The notes below the pieces were generated by a model, which searched no databases, had not been told where the DNA came from, and saw only the letters and a list, made by a program, of their open reading frames with translations. The position numbers were made by a program, and so were the translations under genes. From assembly GCA_903813345.2 (NCBI GenBank), contig CAIIXF020000010.1, positions 17,495,181-17,559,180 on the forward strand: 64,000 bases of DNA, given 5' to 3'. Shown here in pieces: positions 46,942 through 59,985 of this stretch (its first letter is position 1; each line of letters starts with the position of its first letter). This stretch comes from Owenia fusiformis. Its lineage: Eukaryota; Annelida; Polychaeta; Sabellida; Oweniidae.

Positions 46942-49900
46942 AGATATTTATTTGTGTTAAGTTTTTGTCACCCTGTACCTTTTATACATGTCGCATTACC
47001 TTTTTTCAAGCATGAATGACCAAAACATTGCGCTAGACGTTTGCTCCCTTTGGGGACCATCTTTTTAACATATTCCAATTTCTATACTCTCTTATTAATC
47101 AAAAGTATCTAATTTATATCATACATGAAATGCAGTTAAGGTGTAAAAAGTAAAAATACATATACAATTGCTTTTAGAAGGCTACCTTGTCTAACTGCAT
47201 TTTAGGGCCAAAAACCCCAGTTGCAATTAAAATTAAATATATTTTCTCTTTAAGGGAAGTCAGCACTTTAATTTAAGACTTCATAAGGTTTGTCGACACT
47301 GTGTAACATCTAAGTAGTGATATAGACAACAATAAATGTCATTTGCATGATTTTAAAAGTTCGTTAAGCGCATGCGCAAACAAAATACAATCTATTCGTC
47401 AACAACTCTTAAACACAATGCTCCTGGATATTAGGGAATGGCAAAGAACTACATCCCGATGGCGGCAGTTTATTCATTCTTCTTAGCCCGGCAAGGATAT
47501 ATGATGGTTATACAATTTGACCATATCCTGAAATTTGTTTGGTGCCTACCATGGCGTGAAATGGAGAGTTTCGCCGCCTGAAAAATAACCCTGAATAATA
47601 ATATAAAACAGTTCTTTAATTTTTATTTTTTTTATATAATTATTCTAATATATATTGGACCTATATGTAGCTAGTTAAAGAACAGATGTAATTATTTGTA
47701 TCAAATGTAAACGTTTTCAAATGTTACCCAATGTTTGAATCTTGGGGTCACTACTAAAAATGAACAGCAACTTTGCAGCGTATCAACATAAAAATAATAT
47801 AATGGTTGAGACCAATGTAACAGAAACCAAGGACCTAGTTTCGTAACACTAATCTAGCAGAATGTATTCATACATTTTTTGTTAAAACTCAGAGAGCATT
47901 TAAAGGTCACAAGTTTATATTATATTCTTTATATATAGGAACTTATCTTGTTAAGTATGTTCATAAATTCCTTAAATTATTTATTATTTTCTCCAAATCG
48001 AGGCTATTAATTACCATGTCAGTTACACTTATAAATGGTTTCATTCGAGATATTTGGCTACAATAAAAATAGCTCGTATAACATGTGAGAAGCCATTACG
48101 ATTAGTACTCGCAATGGAACGACAAACATATGTGTCGGTGAAATTGATGACAATGTTTAATATAAAGAAGTAAAACCTTGATATAAATGTAAAGTGTATT
48201 CAAAACAGATGTGGAGCAATTGAAAGTTTAATTTTTGTATCTTCAAAGGCGTTTGAGCAATAAATTACATGCTGGGAGCTTATGACGAGCTCCACTGTAA
48301 CGGAAGCTGAATAAACACAATAAAAAATGATTAATAAATAATTTGTTGTTGATTTAGAAATAACAAATTTAACACTAAGATGGGTTTACTGATACGAAGT
48401 CCAATTTTACTATACAATGAAAGTCGCAGAGCGGTAAAAGGACCAATTTCAAGCTGAGACTCTTTCAACAACATTCAGTATGAAATGTAAAAGGATCCGA
48501 TATGCCTGTTGATTTCTTTTCACTTCTTTGAAAAATATTTATAATAAGCATTAATAAACTGAAAGACAGATTGGGAATTAAGTAGCGTATCTTTTTCATT
48601 TTGTATAAAGGATGATATTGATTGAGCGTTTTATTATATGGTATGAAAATGTCTTGGCATTCACAGTTTATCTTTCACACTTCTAAAGTAAACACTTTTC
48701 AGATGTCTTTACCTTTATCAAGTTTTGTTTGTATTTTCCCCTTTGATGATAGTTTTAACATGATCAGATTGACCGTTGGCAGATATCTTTTTGCCTCCTC
48801 ATTTAAGTTTTTTCATTGAATGAATATTTTGCCGAAAAAGATCATATACAGAAAATAAACGCTCTGTGTATTTTATGAGGAGTTTCTTATATTTCAAAAT
48901 ATGAATACGGTGAATATAAAACACACCGTATATTAGAGGTACATAAAGAAGCATTATTAGAAAGGTAAAAGTATATCAAGTAATATGTCAAAATATAGTT
49001 GTTTTCACATCTGTAATAGTATATGCGTTGATCTTTGCACTTCATTTAATCTGTCTAGAATCAATCACAGACGACACGAATATTTCTATATAACATTGAA
49101 CAATGTACAATTCCAAACCCACATTTTTTAATATGTATATTATGGTATGACTGTATGCGAGGATATATAAGTATTCAATGTTCTTCATAAAACTTATTTT
49201 TCCTCAATTGTTTTCAAATTCAAACTTTCCCATTCTGACTGAGGCCAAAACTGGTGAAAACATCAACTTTTTATGATTTTTAAAAAATGGTTGTAAGGTA
49301 TGTGCTTTCAGTGCCCGAGAGTCATCTTATATTATGCACCCCATTGGTCACACCTGTGTCGGTGGATCCCTCACTGCCCCTGGGTATGGCATAGTGCGTT
49401 AGCTGTGTCGCTATATCATTATCACCTCTACCCGGTGCGTTATTGCAATTGGTCCCATTCTTTGGAATCATAACGCCTAGCACATCTATTTAGATGTTTC
49501 GATCAACACCATGGAGCAAATTGCTATTCATAGTCATATGATGATTATTACACTTCCATTCAATCTAAACGGCCCATAATCAGTGCAATTAACAAACTAA
49601 CAATTTAGTGCTTAGCGGCAGTAACAGATATATAATAAACCATCTCCTTTGATGAAAGTTAACTGCTTGATACGACCCCCTATCGAGGGACTTTATCAGA
49701 AAAAATCCATTAATCATTCGGCTGTTTTTGTAAGAATGATCCGACTCTGAAAAGAAATTGGAATATGTTAGAAAGTTAGTCACAGAGTTGGAAACTCTGA
49801 AAGGATGCAGGTGTGGGACACAGCGAGAGCCTGCGAGAATGTGTTCCGACATTATGGATGGAGCAGCCATTTTGAACTTTAATTAACTATTTATTTTATC

Positions 49901-50135
49901 TATAAATGCAATTCTTAGCACAGGGGGTACATGTTTTGTTTTGTATGTACTATTTGGTTTAACATATATATATATTTGCAGTCGCTACTGACAGAAGTGA
50001 CCAACGTAGATACAAACGTATTCCTGATTTTTTACTTTTATTTACTTTTTAAAAATATGATAAAAATATGATATATTAGTTTCACAAACCTTTTTATTCT
50101 TCCTTACATTTACTTCATTGCATTCACTATTATAT
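46942..50135. other. Gene-free stretch
   Basis: No supportable gene in 3.2 kb of AT-rich DNA. A GC-richer patch at about 49311-49485 resembles a SINE in composition, but I cannot match it to tRNA promoter boxes. Confidence 0.5.
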
Positions 50136-50137
50136 TA

Positions 50138-50326
50138 CAGGGTGATCCAGAAGTAACGTCAAAGACATTGTAATTTCAAAAGTATTCATCAGATCTTCAT
50201 GAAATTTGGTATACATGTACCCACAACATTTCTGAGTTACCATCTCAAAGATTGGAATTCAATCATTTCATTGGTTGAAATTATGGTTGCTATAGTAACC
50301 CGATATCGCGTAACCCGGGGCAAATT
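50138..50326. repeat. Mariner left terminal inverted repeat
   Basis: 189 bp, the complement of 51911-52099 with three visible differences (around GACATT/GATGTT and TTGGTA/TTAGTA). The inner edge is GGGGCAAATT. Confidence 0.92.
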
Positions 50327-50441
50327 ACTTAACGTGTAATGCGTAATCTCAAAATATCAACAAGATCTGAAATTGTTATATCCTCAACATTTTATTTCAC
50401 AACAATATAAATCATACTATTGCACAGTTACTAATAATAGT

Positions 50442-51677
50442 TCATTCTACATAATTGCCACCATTTGCAACACATTTCTCATGTCTGGATACCCATTCCT
50501 TGAACACAGAATTAAATCCATTAGAACTCATTCCTTGTAGGGCTAGTACTACGGCATTTTTCAATTCCTCACAGGATTGAAAATTATTTCCACTAAGGTT
50601 TCTTTTTAGTTCCCCATACAAATAAAAGTCACTTGGGGCAAGATCAGGTGAATAAGGGGCATGTTCAAGTTGTTGAAATCCAAGTGTTTGGACTGTGTTG
50701 CTGGTCAGGATTGCAGTGTGCGTAGGGGCATTGTCCCAATGCAAGATAAACTGCTGCAGATGTCCGGGACGCTTTTTCCTCAGGGAACGTTGAAGATCAC
50801 GCTTCAGAACCTGAAAAACAAATGTTTAATGGTTGTTAATCCAGTTGTTTCATTGATTGGATTTGGATTTGAATCATGGCCATGGAGTTATAATTATATT
50901 GACAGTGAACAACATTTAAATACTTTAATTTAAAAATAAAATTCACAGTATGATGTATTATTGGAACAAATGATATCTTACCTTTGCAATGTAAACGGCA
51001 TTAATTCTCTGGCCAATGGGAACAAAATGGGTTAACACCATTCCTCTAATGTCAAAGAATGTCACAACCATTTGTTTCTTTTGTGGAATTCCTGGTACTA
51101 TTTTAGGCTTGGTTGGTGTTGGGGAGTTGTCATGTTTCCACGATGAACTTTGTTGCGTGGTCTCTGGGATGTAGAATGATAGCAATGATTCGTCACTCGT
51201 AATGATCTTGTTAAGAAAGTCATCTCCATCTCTCCAATATTTTGCAAGAAAGTCCCTTGAAGCCTTAACACGCCGGTCTTTCTGCTCCTGTGTCAAGTCA
51301 TGCGGCACCCATTTAGCAGACACCTTCTTTAACAGACAGTTCTTTGTCAGTATCCGTTGCACAGTCCCATAGCTCAGATCGTGTTTTTCAGCCAATTCTC
51401 TGATAGAAATTTGCCTATTGTCCATAACATCAGCTTCAATTGCTTTGATGGTTTGATCATCGAATGACGACACTGGCCTGCCTCCTCGCTGCTTGTCTAC
51501 CACTTCATCATATCCACTGGAATACTTGTTAAACCACCTGTAAATGTTTCTCTCAGCAATGGCAGCTTTACCATATGCCTTCTTTATCTGTCTTATAGTC
51601 TCTTTTACACCTTTCCCCAACTTTACACAGAACTTAATGTTTGTTCTTTGCTCTATTTTACTCTGACTTGGCGCCAT
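50442..51677 (-). CDS. Mariner DD34D transposase with one predicted intron
   Basis: Exon 1 is 51677-50982 (232 codons) and exon 2 is 50810-50442 (122 codons plus stop), together 354 residues; mariner transposases are about 345. The 171 bp intron (50981-50811) has an AAG|GTAAGA donor and TTTGTTTTTCAG acceptor and is phase 0. Without splicing the frame ends seven codons into the intron. Two helix-turn-helix regions (about 21-50 and 90-115) should bind the terminal repeats. Catalytic aspartates are D162 (TSDES), D258 (HWDNAP) and D293 (SPDLAPSD). The last two are separated by 34 residues, the mariner DD34D pattern. The linker motif WVPHDLT is also typical. It cuts and pastes DNA at TA sites. No damage is seen. 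The intron is the odd feature. Confidence 0.9.
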
Positions 51678-51910
51678 CTTGAATTGGGTGGGTTAGTGTC
51701 CTTGGTCATGTCAGTATTTGTCATGGATGATGGAAGCAATTCAAAGAAATTGAAAGCTTTTTATGAATGCCTATTGTGACATCACAACTATTACATATTT
51801 GTTACCATGGCAACAAATATAAAAATCATAGAAAACAAACAATGAACATTTTCAAATGTTACTGACTTTTTAAATTAGAGAAATTCACAAAAACGTTATG
51901 GTTTCTCTTC

Positions 51911-52099
51911 AATTTGCCCCGGGTTACGCGATATCGGGTTACTATAGCAACCATAATTTCAACCAATGAAATGATTGAATTCCAATCTTTGAGATGGTAA
52001 CTCAGAAATGTTGTGGGTACATGTATACTAAATTTCATGAAGATCTGATGAATACTTTTGAAATTACAACATCTTTGACGTTACTTCTGGATCACCCTG
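51911..52099. repeat. Mariner right terminal inverted repeat
   Basis: 189 bp inverted partner of 50138-50326, ending GGATCACCCTG next to TA. Confidence 0.92.
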
Positions 52100-52101
52100 T
52101 A

Positions 52102-55100
52102 TGTGCTGTGATGTGTATTGCAAGTCATAGTAGGCATGAAAATAGTGAAGCACAAGTGCCAAACAGAGAAAGACAAAACGTATTGAATACAGTAAGCAGG
52201 GAGATCACAATCATAACAAAATCAATCCCCAAATATCCAGAACTATGATCGAATGTACAATAAAATTATGTTTTACGCCCGTCTCTGATTGAAGTTTCAT
52301 TAAAATAATCATATATCGTTACTAATATGCATATTAACTTTAAATAAAACAGTACACGGCACCAGATCCAAACGTTAATCAGATAAAGCTAGTGTAAAGA
52401 AAAGGTAGATATTGATAAAGAAAGTTGACTAAAATGTACAGTTTAAACTATATTTGTTGTTGGATCGATTGTGTCATAACACTGATTGGTTTTATGTGAT
52501 ATTGTTTCTTGGGGTTTGTTTAACCGTCTATTCCCGATTTTGCCTTTGATTGTATTTTTCTGGTGTTTTAGATCAATTCTTATCTCTCGTTACAGAAACC
52601 CAATCATAACATATATTGTTTTTACACCGAGAGAACTGTGACAATATATTTTATTTTATTTTCATAGTAACAATCATTTGGAACAGGGCCTGCAAACTTC
52701 AGTTGCCTCGAGAATATGGAAATATTTACAAAAACATTTTTTGTTGACTAACTTATTGACTTCTTTTGACTTTTTTACCAAGCAAAATTGTTGAGTAATT
52801 ACAGATAGGAAGCCGTAATCCTTCAAAAATGTTTATATAAATAAACACAATACTCTAGTTGCAGGTAAAATCCTTGTCTATTATTTATCTAATGTTGTAT
52901 TTGACAAAAATTAATCCAGCTCATAGAAAAAGCAAATATTATCAGGCATGTTTCTTCAAAGATTAAATATTATTAGAGCGCAATAGCATTGTTTAATCCC
53001 TAGTCGAAAATTTGTCAAATCGATAAACAATTTCCCATCGTCTTTCCGAATTATCACCCACAAATATCATATTTCTGCTTCTATGTCATTCCCACATCAT
53101 TATTTATCACGTAAAATAGTTTGCGTTGAAGTGATTAAATACAACATATACAATGACAGGTGACTGCAACAGGCTATTTGTACCATTAATCGAATAACAT
53201 ATAGCCAGGCACAGAAAATGCCAAACTTATGTGGACTACAATAGATAAATAAATCATTAGTAGATATTAATTATCGTTTAAACAACAACTGCTGAAACTG
53301 ATACATTTTTTTAAATAAGGTTGATGTGTGATGGGTCAATGTGCATTACTTAAAAGGGAAATCATTCTGATACATTAACAAAACGGCAGTGAATTGAACG
53401 CCTTTACCAACACACACTATCAAGCGTCATTTGTTTACTATTTCAAATGTGGTGAAAAATCACGATTTATACACCGTGTCCTTGGTGGTAATTAAAAATG
53501 TATCAAAGTTTGGGTTAAAGGGAAACAATAAATCGTGTTATGATTGTAAGATTATCTATAAAGTAACTCTATCTTATGTTATTGTGGTCAATTAGAACTT
53601 AAAAGTTTGTGTTTTTAATCCATGCAAATATTTTATAAAACAATTTTCAACGATATTGAGGCCAATTTAAAACACCGGAAGTGGTGCCGATCACAAAAGT
53701 ATCTTTGAATTAAAACAAAACATGTTTTCTGATTTTAAAAAGATATAACACTCTCAGTTGATGTACACTGTACGCCCTTAGTATATGAACTTATTCTCTT
53801 AATGCAAATGACGGACAAATAATTCGAAAAAAGGTTCAAATGGACTTTCTATATCAAGAGCTTTAAAAGCATTTTTAAGGAAAGTATTTTTCATATATAT
53901 TCTTTAAAATCGAAAAGCATGTACTCAGTACAATGATCTATATAATAATAATAGGATTTTATTAGTACTGATGCCCTTTTAGGGCCAAACGTACATCCAA
54001 TATACAATTTTCAATAACAGTAAATATAGCAATAAAGTAAAGAAAATATTGTATTTTCTTTTTAGGATCTATCATTCTGTTTCCATATGAATTGTAATTA
54101 TTGCCTGTACCTTATTCACTTCCTGTATGTTCATAAACTGTTTTTGTATTTGCATATACTATCGTAGTGACTGACAAATCATCAAACACCAACACACACA
54201 AATAATTTATATCGACTAAAGGAAACCAACCCTATATGTGTCTTTAAACAAATTCAAACCGAAATCTAAGATTTAAATGAGTAGGTATTATACATTTTGG
54301 TGAGGAAGTTAAGGATCCAGATCTGTTTCTGCGCCTTGTTTTTTCAATGATTTTCCAATTGTCACGATGGAAAAACAATACAAGAACGTGAAAGGTTGTG
54401 CACAAATATTACAGAGTTACAAATACTAATTATAAATAAATTATATTTTTAAAAGTCTCAATAAGAATCTAGCTCATATGTGTTTTGTATGGTTCACAAA
54501 ATGCATGGATCAGCTTTCTTTACAACTGTAGAAAGCAGGTCTGCAGTTCACTAAGGTTACTTACAAACCATATTATGATGTACTGGCACTCGTGTAGATG
54601 GCACTAAAACCGAAACGCTTACGAGAAAATCTGAAAATACATAAGATCAGATAAGTAATTAAACAAAATAAAAATATAAGTCATCGGAATGGGGTCAACG
54701 TCTAAATATACATTACATAAAACACAAAGGAAAATCAAAATATATAATATGAGTAAAGACACATCTTACCTTCAAATTTCTGCCGGGGATATCTGGAAAC
54801 TTAGACACAGCATTTTGATATTTCAAACATTGAACATCTGTTTATAGGATCTGTATGCATTGCCCCTGTATGTTTCCCATTCTATGCAAACATAAACATT
54901 GTTTAACATTATTTGATATGACAAGTCCGTGTATATATTCTATTTGAATTGGGGATAATTTTCAATGTCAAAATGTTTTTACTCACCTTTTGATTTCTAA
55001 ATTTTAACATGCTTCGTGTACGAAGACCATTCACATCATTCTGCTTTAACGCGACTCTGCAGGGATCTGTCTACCTTAAGTTTTCACTTTAAACATTGCC

Positions 55101-55140
55101 CGTTGCGTTGCCACATGAAAAGACAAAGGGAAATGACAGT
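52102..55140. other. Gene-free stretch
   Basis: Three kilobases of AT-rich DNA with no supportable gene or complete element. Confidence 0.5.
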
Positions 55141-55156
55141 ATGTGAATTCATTATC

Positions 55157-55350
55157 GAAAGCTTTCGATCTTATTTTGTCAATCATGTCATATACAAAAT
55201 TCATATAGCCAATCGCTTTACATTGAATCACAATACTATTTTGAAAACAAATCATGCTGATGCTCTTACCCCTTGTATTGAAAAAGTATGGTGTCCCTCA
55301 AGGCTCTATGCTTGGCCTTTTTATATTATCCCTGCATTGTTTGCTGACCA
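55157..55350 (+). mobile_element. LINE reverse-transcriptase relic
   Basis: The frame at 55287-55316 reads YGVPQGSMLG, the conserved non-LTR reverse-transcriptase motif (usual form GVPQGSVLGPLLF). About 40 codons upstream, in another frame, ESFRSYFVNH resembles the WFRSYLxxR motif that normally precedes it at this distance. The two parts are out of frame and no further LINE sequence is recognisable, so this is a short, old fragment. The clade cannot be named. Confidence 0.5.
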
Positions 55351-55549
55351 TGCGATCCCTTATTTTGTTGACCATGGACGCTAAATTCACACGAACATTG
55401 TACATCTGGTTATGTCATGTCATGATATGTCATGTCATTTGTTATATTATGTCATATTACGGCAATTCTAATTTTGTGTAATGCAGATAAATATCTGATT
55501 TGAGGCAATTTATGTGCTGAATAAAGAAAATGTGTACATGTATATACAT

Positions 55550-56345
55550 ATGTTTGTAGATATATACGTTTTATATGGTTCCATATATATACTTACGCTC
55601 GTAGTTTAAAGAGGGACATGGGGTATAAATAGGAGGCAGACTAATGGAACAGCCAAAATAACTGGATTTTTGATATTTTCACAAAGCTGGTAAATTTTCT
55701 CACATTTCATATTGATTGACAAAGTGTATTGCTTCAGATTTTTGTTATGTGTATATTTCAATGTTTTAACTTCATCCTTTTGTTGGGTTGTGATAAGACA
55801 TTTAAAAACAGAAATACCATTTTTCAAATTTAAAAGTCCTCAAGCTTAGCCAATCAAGTATTAAGCAATGCTGTTAATAAAACTTACTAATCCTGACTTT
55901 CTGTACCATGTTAAAGTGTGGATGTAAACTGATATCTTAATGAGAGTTGCTAGCAACTTTAAAACCGGTGTAAAATAAATTATGGTCCCCTGGGGATTAT
56001 GGTCCCCTTTCCTCATGGCCCTTACTGGCCCTGAATGTGTATAAATAATAAGGAAAATAATTGTAATTAGGTCACTATATAAATCAATAGAGAGTAGGAC
56101 CAAAATTTGATAGGACCATCCACCCTTTTACACCGGCCTTTAAGAACAGGGGTACTATGATATTTGTGGGTGTATTGTTTTAATATATATTTTTCGCTCT
56201 TAGTTTAAGGATAGGAGTACAAAGGCATGAATGCATATGGTTTTAATATACTCACGTTTATAGTTTTATTGTAAGAATATGTATTGTGCATGGTTTTGAA
56301 CTTACACTTATAGTTTATGCGTATGAGTACTAAGATATGTGGAAT
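55550..56345. repeat. Dispersed degenerate repeat units
   Basis: A motif of the form TATATGGTT-TATATA-CTCACG-T-ATAGTTTA recurs near 55570-55610 and three times between 56175 and 56320, spaced about 65-75 bp. Probably a decayed minisatellite. No gene is evident in between. Confidence 0.35.
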
Positions 56346-59300
56346 TTAATTATGGGAGTACTAAGTGAAATTAAAAAATGAGTTAATTTTTAAACAAAAG
56401 TCATAATAATATGAAGTTGACGTAACAGTAGGAATAATGGGTATTATCGTATGATCTGTAAAATGAAGCCTTCTGATTGATCAGTTCTTGTGCTGTACCA
56501 ATCTGTATTACTCCTGAGATTGTCCACATTGATCATCTCCGTCGCAATACAGAAAATATTGGTACGGAGGGGACATTCTCAGTAGCAATATAGAGGATCA
56601 CAAGACAAAAACGTTATAGAATGATTTGAAGTGCAATACAGGATATACTTTGCTCTCGATATTCTGTAATGGCACTCGACATCAAATCATTCAATAACTT
56701 ATAATGTTTATTGGATATATATATTATTCATCAGTTGGTCTACTCGACCGATGGGACAAGGTATATAAAAAATCATATCATGATTGACAACAGGCATGCA
56801 AATCACCAAAGATGAAATTGTCATTTTTGTTCTTTTTTGTTCGAACATATTCTTAAATTGATATTTTTATTTCATAATTTGCGTTACTAAAATACTTGAA
56901 ATACATACTTTGCACGCTCTTTTCGATTTGACAAAATATTTTGCTTATTTGGATGTCATGCCCTCTGGTTTGATATTTGAACGGAATTTTAGCTAGAACA
57001 GTCTCCCTAAGATAAGATCATAATCCTTTGGAATGGTTACATTTAACACGTTAGAAAATACTTCCTTTTTGTAATTCTGTTTTAGTGGTAGGATTAATTA
57101 CAATTCTTTAATTATGCTAATTTTTGCGCATGGGGTGCTGTTTGTTACTATAATTCAACCATATTTCATGAATTACCAGTGCTAATGACATGGCTTTGAG
57201 GCAAGTATCAAATTAAACAAAAGTGACAAATTACCAATTAAGAGTTGTACTTTGCTAGATCATTACCAACTGTAAATCATGGGGTTACTTTAGTGTCTCA
57301 AATACTCTATTCAATAAGCTATATATCTGTTACTCACCACTGTATTATCTTGCTTTTATCGTATATCAAAAGTAACGTTTAGTGATATTTAAACTTACGC
57401 CTCTGGAACCAGATCGACTCTAAAATGTGCGTTAAATTAGAGGCCAATGCCTCTATCAAGCCCACCTGCACACCGCAATAGCTGAGAAAACCACACTTCT
57501 ATGTGTGAACTACATCCAAACTGTGTCTTCAATAGTGTGGATCAAGTTATGTCCATGAAATTTAACCCGAGGTCTCATATGGCACTGAAAGTGATATTTT
57601 TACTTTTGCATTTACAAAGTCTCTTGTGTCTACCAGTGTTTAAAATCATATCAGCTTTTAAACGGGGGAACCAGAGGTACACTGGACAAAATAAAAAAGT
57701 TTAATGTAAACCAAAAGTTGTTTTAAGATTTCACGTCCCAGCTAGAGGATGTGACTTATTCGGAAAATAAAATATCCAATGACCTTTGTGGAAAGTTTGA
57801 ATGCCAAGGGGCTTCATATACACGTGAAAGCAAACTTGTCGATTGAATTGGCGGCCAATCAGTGGGGTTGTTTTTCCGGCTTTACTTTGGTCAGTAAATT
57901 TATATAATACTATATTTTATATATTACTTCTCTTATTGTAAATTGTGTTTTGGTATAGTCACAATCTTAGCATAGTGCCGTAGTTATTCATGTTCCTGGT
58001 ATTTCTAAGTATATGCCTTTGTTTGATGTTGTGATCTTCATCCTTATGCTATACACAAACGCATAATGCCAGTTAAACACACTAAATCAGATTACATGAT
58101 CGTAAAAATCTCAAAGATGCTGGGTATTATGGATGGATGCAATTTCATTAGGATTGATTTGCATTTGAAAATTGACATTAATGTTTTGCTGAAACGTTAC
58201 AGACGAGGAATGAGCGTAGTTAATCAAGTCAGTACTCGCATGAGACGATGCCTCCTTGCTCTTTAACTGCTCTGACTAGTCATTGCGTGACTTGGAATCA
58301 GTAATCTTGCCCACGTGACAGACATACACCCATAAACAAAATAAAATTAATATTGACTTAAGATTCCTTATATTTGTTTTATTTGCTCGATACTTAATTG
58401 AGACATAAATTTAATGAAACTGCTCAAATTATTTAAATAGCTTATTGAATGAGGTTTTACAATAATTTCATTGCGGATAAAACTTCTTCTGAGACTTTAT
58501 GCTTCACTGATTCGGAAATGTAAACAATAAGCACCAACTAATGAGAAATAAGTTATTGCATGCAATGAATATCTTTTATTAAATCTACTATTTATTTTCT
58601 TGGAGCAAAATAATATGAAAATATTGACTTGAGTAAGGTCTGATTGATAGTTTTTAATATTAATAATAAAAATAGGTTTCCAATCGGATTCAGACAAAAC
58701 CACATATTTGATAATTAAAAACTATCACAACAAAATGCTTTTAAAGCAATTGCAATTTATTTGTTATTTGATGAATATTTTATTGATAGCATAGACATGG
58801 AATTATAAACTAATGTTTCTTTGCTGTAATTTGTTCATCAAATTGTTGAATGATCGTAGACGACAAGCTGTCATTGTTGTGATAATGCATGCTGTAACTT
58901 TATCTGCATCATTGGGAATATGCTCATTATTTAAAATGGCCCTTGACGATGCTTAGATTTGTAGTAAAGCTTTTAGTCTCACATAGCTGAAGTTAAAACC
59001 CTCCGCCAATCCATTGTCATGTGAATGATATGGTGAGGTGGATCATATATCGACTACCTTTTTGTCCGGATCTACCGTATGTTTCCACTTTTGACCTTCT
59101 ACCTTCTGTTGTCGTGCAGCTGATGTAGTGGTAAGTTGAAGTGACTACCAGCTTCGTTTAAATATTTTTTTAGATTGCAATGAAGTTCATGATCACGTGG
59201 ACAATATTCTATGGACTCGAATACAGGCCCATATAGCCCCATATAGCATGATGACGTAGCATTATGATATGCAATCTGTTCAATTGACACCTGGCTTTCA

Positions 59301-59620
59301 AAGAGGAGTGTCGGCCATTTTTATTATTTATTCTACATGTACTTTTAGATTATCTCACATAAAAGGGAAAGGAAGCAAGGCAATTGTCACGAACACCAGT
59401 TGACTACAGGAGATGCAGTCATTTATAAATAATATGTAGTTGGGAATGAGCCGTAAATAAATAATCATTTATTCTCTAGATCTATTAAAAATTGTGATTT
59501 TTAACTCAAATGATAATAAAATTGACTAAAATTAAAATAACAATAAAGCAGTTGGTCATGGCCTCATTATTTTCAAAGTTCAACCTCATTTTCGGTGGTG
59601 TTAACTCATTTAATGTAACG
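56346..59620. other. Gene-free stretch
   Basis: No supportable gene. Short ATG-initiated frames (for example 58066-58266) have no recognisable features. Confidence 0.5.
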
Positions 59621-59985
59621 ATAGTACCCCGGACAGGTTGAATGATGCAGTCGTGTTTTTACTCCATGTTTGCAATAGAACAATCATTCTTATTGAAATT
59701 TTATGGCAACAGATATATTTGGAAAGACTTTAGGCGGCCGGAAATCAATAGCCAGACAATATTTGAAGTGAAGTTCAATTGTTCAAGCAAAACCTGTACT
59801 GTATTGACTGTGTAGTTCTTTGAAAAAAGCCCGTCAAGATTATAAAATTGAAAATTTTGATAAAATATTTTCATGTTGGAAATTGTCTCTAGAATAAAAC
59901 TTGAAAATTCCAATAAGAATGGTTGTTCCATTGCAAATATAGAGTAAAAACAAGACTGCATTATTCAACCTGTCCGGGGTACTAT
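59621..59985. mobile_element. Fold-back MITE, 365 bp
   Basis: Arms of about 80 bp (59621-59701 and 59904-59985) match inverted. Ends ATAGTACCCCGGACAGGTTG and CAACCTGTCCGGGGTACTAT are perfect complements for 20 bp. The open frames overlapping it are by-products. Confidence 0.8.

Larger units (their letters stand above)
50138..52099 (-). mobile_element. Mariner transposon, 1,962 bp, apparently intact
   Basis: The element is bounded by TA on both sides (50136-50137 and 52100-52101). Its terminal inverted repeats are 189 bp each, unusually long for mariner, starting CAGGGTGATCCAGAAGTAAC. I count three differences between the arms, so insertion is recent. One transposase gene on the minus strand fills the interior. 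With both ends, target duplication and an open spliced gene, it looks potentially autonomous. Confidence 0.93.

Noticed and set aside
49311-49485. Possible tRNA-derived SINE
   Set aside because: The GC-rich patch has a loose box A-like stretch but no box B, no A-rich tail and no second copy in the window.
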